Shown here in pieces: positions 60,159-64,000 of a DNA stretch of 64,000 bases. How positions within the stretch are numbered: the first letter of the stretch is position 1; each line of letters opens with the position of its first letter. The translations under genes were made by a program, and so were the position numbers. This DNA comes from Dulcicalothrix desertica PCC 7102. Its GTDB lineage: Bacteria > Cyanobacteriota > Cyanobacteriia > Cyanobacteriales > Nostocaceae. Location of the stretch: the NCBI RefSeq assembly GCF_003991905.1, contig NZ_RSCL01000031.1, positions 1-64,000 on the forward strand. The letters are read 5' to 3'. The notes beneath the pieces are model-generated. The model saw nothing but the letters and a program-made list of their open reading frames with translations, was not told the DNA's origin and did no database searches.

Positions 60159-61766
60159 ATGCAAGCTAAATCAATTGAGGATTCCGCTTACGACTTGATA
60201 TTGATTGGTTCTGGTATGGGCGTCCTCACAGTTGCCAGCTTGATGGCACAACTACGGGGCAAACGAGTGTTGGTGTTAGAACGTCATTTTAAAGCAGGTG
60301 GTTTTACCCATGATTTCAAGAGACAGCAATTTCATTGGGATGTAGGAATTCATTACATTGGGCAGATGAATGAAGGCTCGTTGATGCGTCAACTGTTTGA
60401 CTTGGTTACACAAAAGGGTGTGCAATGGAATAAGATGCCAGAGCCGTTTGAGCGGTTCGTCTACCCAGAATTGACGTTTGATTTGTATGGTGATCCAAGA
60501 CGCTTTCAAGATGATTTGATACGAGTATTCCCAAAGGAAAAACGAGCGATTCAGCAATATTTCCGAGATTTGCAAAAAGCTGCTGCTGCTTTATTTCTGC
60601 ACAATATACGTATAAATGGCAACTGGATATTTAAGACGATAGGACATCTAGGCAAATTATGGAGCGGTATTAAATTAGACTTGACGACACAGGAATATTT
60701 CGATAAGCATTTCACAAATCCCCAATTAAAAGCATTGCTAGTTTCGCAATGGGGTGACTATGGTTTGCCTCCTTCTCAAAGTCCATTCGCAGTTCATGCC
60801 ACCATTGCAATGCACTATTTAAATGGAGCTTATTATCCTGTCGGAGGCGCCGGGAAAATCGGCCAGAGTGTAAAAGATATTGTAGAAAAAAACGGCGGGC
60901 AATTCTTGTTAAATCGGGAAGTTACCCAGATTTTAATTGAAAAAGGTCGAGCGGTTGGGGTGAAGGTTCGCAAGGTAAATGCCTCAAAAGTGACTAAAGA
61001 GACTTACTATGCTCCAGTGATAGTTTCTAATACAGGCGCCGCAACTACCTACCTTAAACTAATTCCAGCAAATTATCCCATTCCATTTAGGGAGCCATTA
61101 CGGCAGTTTGTTCAAAAGCATTCATCAATTACAAACGTAACGTTGTATTTAGGTTTAGCAGATGACTCAAGAAAGCTTGGTTTTCGGGGCGAAAATCACT
61201 GGATTTATGAGAATATTGACCACAATGTCACTTATAAACGGCGCCTTCATTGGATATGGGATAATCAACCTCCACAATCCTATTTATCTTTTCCATCACT
61301 AAAAGACCCTAACGCAACAGCACACACTGCTGAAATTGTTGCCTGGGTAGATTATGACGCATTTACAAAGTGGAAAACTCAAACCTGGCTGCATCGAGAC
61401 ACAGATTATCAGCAATTAAAAGAACGTATTAGCCAAGCATTGATTCAGCAAATAGAAAAACACTATCCTGGCTTTGCCAATTTAGTTGCATATTACGAAC
61501 TTTCAACTCCTCTAACTAATGAACATTTCACTGGACATAACAAAGGTGGAATTTATGGTTTGCCTGCCATTCCAGAACGGTTTGCACCCCAAAATGCTGC
61601 TTGGACAAAAGCTGAAACCCCTGTTTTTGGACTTTACCTGACAGGCGCCGACTTGTATATGGGTGGTATTGTTTCTGCAATGTTGGCTGGAATTACAACT
61701 GTAAGTTGTCTCCCTGATGGCATCTCGATACCACAAGCATTTGCAACAGCAGCAAAGCAGCTTTGA
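60159..61766 (+). CDS. Phytoene desaturase/carotenoid isomerase-like FAD oxidoreductase
   Basis: The 535-residue FAD protein opens DLILIGSGMGVLTVASLMAQ (GxGxxG dinucleotide fold), then VLVLERHFKAGGFTHDFKR and FHWDVGIHYIGQ. This is the pattern of the CrtISO/retinol saturase branch of the phytoene desaturase superfamily. The second FAD contact, TGADLYMGGIVSAMLAG, is near the C-terminus. It would saturate or isomerise a polyene or similar lipid. It is controlled by the divergent TetR gene, suggesting induction by a small molecule. Confidence 0.88.
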   Translation: MQAKSIEDSAYDLILIGSGMGVLTVASLMAQLRGKRVLVLERHFKAGGFTHDFKRQQFHWDVGIHYIGQMNEGSLMRQLFDLVTQKGVQWNKMPEPFERFVYPELTFDLYGDPRRFQDDLIRVFPKEKRAIQQYFRDLQKAAAALFLHNIRINGNWIFKTIGHLGKLWSGIKLDLTTQEYFDKHFTNPQLKALLVSQWGDYGLPPSQSPFAVHATIAMHYLNGAYYPVGGAGKIGQSVKDIVEKNGGQFLLNREVTQILIEKGRAVGVKVRKVNASKVTKETYYAPVIVSNTGAATTYLKLIPANYPIPFREPLRQFVQKHSSITNVTLYLGLADDSRKLGFRGENHWIYENIDHNVTYKRRLHWIWDNQPPQSYLSFPSLKDPNATAHTAEIVAWVDYDAFTKWKTQTWLHRDTDYQQLKERISQALIQQIEKHYPGFANLVAYYELSTPLTNEHFTGHNKGGIYGLPAIPERFAPQNAAWTKAETPVFGLYLTGADLYMGGIVSAMLAGITTVSCLPDGISIPQAFATAAKQL

Positions 61767-61877
61767 TAAGATTATGTAGCCAGATTGTTGCAATTTTGAG
61801 AATGATTATACTACTATTAACAAATTCTCAGGCAACTAAAAGATTTTACGTACAACACTTTATAAGGTTGTAACTAT

Positions 61878-62747
61878 ATGTCAATAGATAGTTTACTTTG
61901 CACTATTCCCGGAGAAAACACGCCTTTACCAGTTTTTGAGAAGATTGTGCGATTACTGAAGGGTGGTGTTTCTTATGGTTGTAGTAATCCTGCACATTTT
62001 GCGGAACACACCGACCCTCATTTTAAAATTGCGATTCCGTTTGAAGGAGCATCGATTCATACTACTTGGCAAACAGCATCAGGACAACGTAAACAAAATC
62101 ATGTTAGGCAAGGTCATGTTTCTATTCTTCCAGCAAACTTACCTCATGAGACAACTTTAGAAAATCGGTTAGAAATGATTATTGTAAATTTAGAAGCATC
62201 GTTAATTGAAGAAGTCGCTGAGGAATTAGTTGGAACTGTTGAAATTATTGAAAATTGGACTGCGCGCGATGTATTGATTCGTCAATTAGGCTTAGAACTG
62301 CGGCAAGAATTTCAACATGGTTCACCAAGGCTCTTGTATGTAGAATCAGCCGTTAATATTTTAGCAACACATTTAGTTAGACATTATTCAGCTAATCGCG
62401 CTGATATCAATGATTTACACCAAAGACTTTCAGCGCAGAAGCTAAAACAGGCAACTGATTATATAAGCGAACACCTGGAAGAAAATATAACCCTTGCTGA
62501 ACTAGCTTTTGTAGTACAAATGAGTCAATATCGTTTTGCGCGCGCATTCAAGCTATCTACGGGATACTCACCACATCAATATTTAATGCAGCAACGTATC
62601 GAGCGAGCGAAACATCTTCTTAGTCAAACTAAAATACCAATTGTAGAAATTAGCTACAAGCTAGGTTTTTCCAGTCAAAGCCATTTTACTTCAGCATTTC
62701 ATCGCTTAGTTGGAGTGACACCAAAAAATTATCGAAGTAAATTGTAA
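61878..62747 (+). CDS. AraC family transcriptional regulator
   Basis: The 289-residue protein has an N-terminal cupin-like ligand domain (FKIAIPFEGASIHTTWQT, VSILPANLPHETTLENR) and a C-terminal double HTH (195-285). The HTH contains ITLAELAFVVQMSQYRFARAF and IPIVEISYKLGFSSQSHFTSAF, followed by VGVTPKNYR. It is on the same strand 111 bp after the oxidoreductase gene and might regulate it, or the methyltransferase 108 bp downstream. Ligand unknown. Confidence 0.92.
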   Translation: MSIDSLLCTIPGENTPLPVFEKIVRLLKGGVSYGCSNPAHFAEHTDPHFKIAIPFEGASIHTTWQTASGQRKQNHVRQGHVSILPANLPHETTLENRLEMIIVNLEASLIEEVAEELVGTVEIIENWTARDVLIRQLGLELRQEFQHGSPRLLYVESAVNILATHLVRHYSANRADINDLHQRLSAQKLKQATDYISEHLEENITLAELAFVVQMSQYRFARAFKLSTGYSPHQYLMQQRIERAKHLLSQTKIPIVEISYKLGFSSQSHFTSAFHRLVGVTPKNYRSKL

Positions 62748-62855
62748 TTTTTTTGATATGGGCAAGTTTTTGATAAAGCGGCAAGAATTTAAAAGACTGG
62801 TGAGTAATGAAACAAATATTCTGAAGTAAATCACAACATCATTCTTGCAAAAACT

Positions 62856-63551
62856 ATGGATTTCAATAAAGTTGCTTTTCTCCCAGAAGCCGAACAATAC
62901 CACGAGACGGCGGCGCATCTTGTCCCAGGTTATGCATCGTTGTATGAAATTGCTGGCTGCTATCTTAGTTTAAATATACCTGATAATGCCAATATATTAA
63001 TTGTCGGCGCCGGGGGTGGGATGGAGATTAAAACTCTTGCCAAATTTTCCCCCACATGGCAGATGACAGGCGTTGACCCATCGTCAAAGATGCTTGAAGC
63101 TGCAAAATTCTGGGTAGAACACGCCAATGTCACAAATCAAGTTAAATTGATTGAAGGCTTGATATCAGATGTATCAAATGAGACTTTATTTGATGCAGTT
63201 ACGTGTATTTTAGTAATGCATTTCCTTGATGAAGCAAAAAAAATACAGCTTTTACAAGATATTTATACCAAACTTAAGCCCAATGGGATTTTAGTTTTAG
63301 CAGACATGTCTATATCTAAAAACACAGAAGAATTTGACATATTTATTAATCTTTATTGTCAACATGCTAAATTTAAGGGAGAGTCTGAGGAAAAGCTTCA
63401 ACAACTTCTAGATGCATTAAATACTTCGACTTTCCCAATTTCAGGAGAAAAAGAAGCCGAATTAATCACAAAAGCTGGATTTACAAAACCAATAATGTTC
63501 TTTTCTTCACTTTGGTTTAAAGCTTGGTTTGCTAGTAAAGTGGTAAGTTAA
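62856..63551 (+). CDS. SAM-dependent methyltransferase
   Basis: The 231-residue class I methyltransferase has motif I ILIVGAGGGMEIKTLAKFS (near 48), GVDPSSKMLEAAK and an active-site-side stretch AVTCILVMHFLDEAKK. ILVLADMSISKN follows. It resembles small-molecule methyltransferases without a clear substrate. Start ATG 62856. It may form a unit with the upstream AraC gene. One GGCGCC overlaps the motif I codons. Confidence 0.88.
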   Translation: MDFNKVAFLPEAEQYHETAAHLVPGYASLYEIAGCYLSLNIPDNANILIVGAGGGMEIKTLAKFSPTWQMTGVDPSSKMLEAAKFWVEHANVTNQVKLIEGLISDVSNETLFDAVTCILVMHFLDEAKKIQLLQDIYTKLKPNGILVLADMSISKNTEEFDIFINLYCQHAKFKGESEEKLQQLLDALNTSTFPISGEKEAELITKAGFTKPIMFFSSLWFKAWFASKVVS

Positions 63552-63662
63552 CACAAAGGACATAGGCGCCTATAATAATTATAAGTATAAATACTGATGT
63601 CAAGGCTAATACTAACACCAACAATATAGGCGCCGCGCATCATTTATAAAATCCGCACGTCT

Positions 63663-63690
63663 TAGAGACGCGATGTTCCTCGCGTCTCTA
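63663..63690. repeat. TAGAGACGCGA/TCGCGTCTCTA palindrome
   Basis: An 11-bp perfect inverted repeat (63663-63673 and 63680-63690) lies between convergent methyltransferase and LysR genes. It belongs to the GTAGAGACG family. Likely a bidirectional terminator. Confidence 0.75.
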
Positions 63691-63705
63691 CATGGATATA
63701 ATTTT

Positions 63706-64000
63706 TTATAAATCATGTAAGACTGTTATAGTATCTAAAAACTTATGTAAGATCGCCGATGTTTCATGCCGGCGCCAAATCATTGCCAATTCGACTTGTG
63801 GAGTTTCTTCTGCCAAATCTTTATATATTACTCCAACTCGTTGAATATTTTGCATAGAAGAGGGAACTATCGCAACTCCTAACTCTGCTGCGACTAAGCT
63901 AACGATTGTTTGCATTTGCACTGCTTCTTGTGCTACTTGAGGACTGAAACCTGCTTTTTGGCATATGGTGATAATTTGATCATAAAAGCCCGAACCCAAA
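63706..64000 (-). CDS. LysR family regulator, C-terminal part only
   Basis: The frame enters from the right edge (no start in the window) and codes the last 98 residues of a LysR-type substrate-binding domain: GFSPQVAQEAVQMQTIVSLVAAELGVAIVPSS is the conserved effector-domain segment, followed by PQVELAMIWRRHETSAILHKFL. The DNA-binding part lies outside. The target is unknown. Confidence 0.88.
   Translation of the reverse strand, partial: LGSGFYDQIITICQKAGFSPQVAQEAVQMQTIVSLVAAELGVAIVPSSMQNIQRVGVIYKDLAEETPQVELAMIWRRHETSAILHKFLDTITVLHDL

Larger units (their letters stand above)
1..64000. repeat. Iterated palindrome GGCGCC across the window
   Basis: The hexamer GGCGCC occurs about 124 times by manual count, in genes on both strands and in gaps, roughly once per 500 bp. 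In DNA of this composition (clearly AT-rich) only a handful would be expected. Examples are at 219, 1507, 2159, 4630, 16292, 26658, 47591, 57119, 60846 and 63006. The classical cyanobacterial HIP1 octamer GCGATCGC was not seen. Copies are missing or sparse in 5.6-7.0, 18.4-20.1, 25.0-26.1, 27.7-30.0, 33.1-37.7, 52.1-53.4 and 61.7-63.0 kb. The distribution resembles HIP1 with a different core. Confidence 0.9.

Noticed and set aside
60276-60575. Minus-strand frames inside the FAD oxidoreductase and AraC genes
   Set aside because: No family pattern; the plus-strand genes fully account for the sequence.
1-64000. tRNA, rRNA, riboswitch or CRISPR genes
   Set aside because: I looked through the gaps for cloverleaf ends, TTCGA-type T-loops, conserved riboswitch cores and spaced repeats and found none convincing; a covariance search would settle it.

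Overview
The window reads as chromosomal DNA of a filamentous, probably heterocyst-forming cyanobacterium (Nostocales-like). The evidence is AT-rich DNA, several membrane-anchored Ser/Thr kinases, CYP110-like P450s, cyanobacterial conserved hypotheticals (DUF1400, DUF2993, DUF3592, HTH-NACHT), many short palindromic intergenic repeats, and a strongly iterated palindrome. That palindrome is GGCGCC, about 124 copies by eye, where cyanobacteria usually carry HIP1 (GCGATCGC), of which I saw none. No rRNA, tRNA or CRISPR array was seen.

Layout. 0-4.7 kb: end of a membrane protein gene, then a three-gene set of acyl-CoA dehydrogenase, PIG-L deacetylase and a HAD/NodS-like methyltransferase fusion, which looks like a small tailoring pathway. 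4.8-16.7 kb: a kinase with repeats in its linker, then housekeeping genes (purU, MFS, aldo/keto reductase, DUF151, ribE, M23 peptidase, birA, pgeF). 16.8-22.4 kb: four minus-strand Ser/Thr kinases in order B'-A'-B-A, a duplicated two-gene unit with a duplicated upstream palindrome. 22.6-28.2 kb: acyltransferase, lipoprotein, a RAYT transposase with REP-like hairpins, a YcxB-like gene broken by a 99-bp MITE with an exact 9-bp target duplication, and a TPP enzyme.

28.4-29.7 kb: a GGCGCC-free patch of toxin-antitoxin genes and remnants. 29.8-34.5 kb: two P450s, an adenylate cyclase and small proteins. 34.7-38.8 kb: HTH-NACHT NTPase, heme-oxygenase-like diiron oxidase and a PD-(D/E)XK-like protein in tight succession, the best candidate for an undescribed system, possibly defensive. 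38.9-49.6 kb: SDR, a truncated copper amine oxidase, a third P450, DUF2993-dgcA-dgcN (D-glutamate turnover), DUF1400, sufE, hydrolase, CobW GTPase and glutathionyl-hydroquinone reductase.

49.9-53.6 kb is a gene graveyard: dsbD with an in-frame TGA and a lost 3' end, a queC 5' fragment fused against a nonsense-mutated alpha/beta hydrolase, a truncated MATE gene and a VOC stub, with one intact GAP-family gene among them. 53.7-64 kb: a compact RibD-like/GNAT/Vat-type acetyltransferase group, another truncated gene (metallophosphoesterase), a toxin-antitoxin pair, an aromatic amino acid permease, two methyltransferases, a TetR repressor divergent from a carotenoid-isomerase-like oxidoreductase with a clear operator palindrome, an AraC regulator and the end of a LysR gene.

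All functional calls come from reading sequence motifs. No database search was run, and counts were made by eye.
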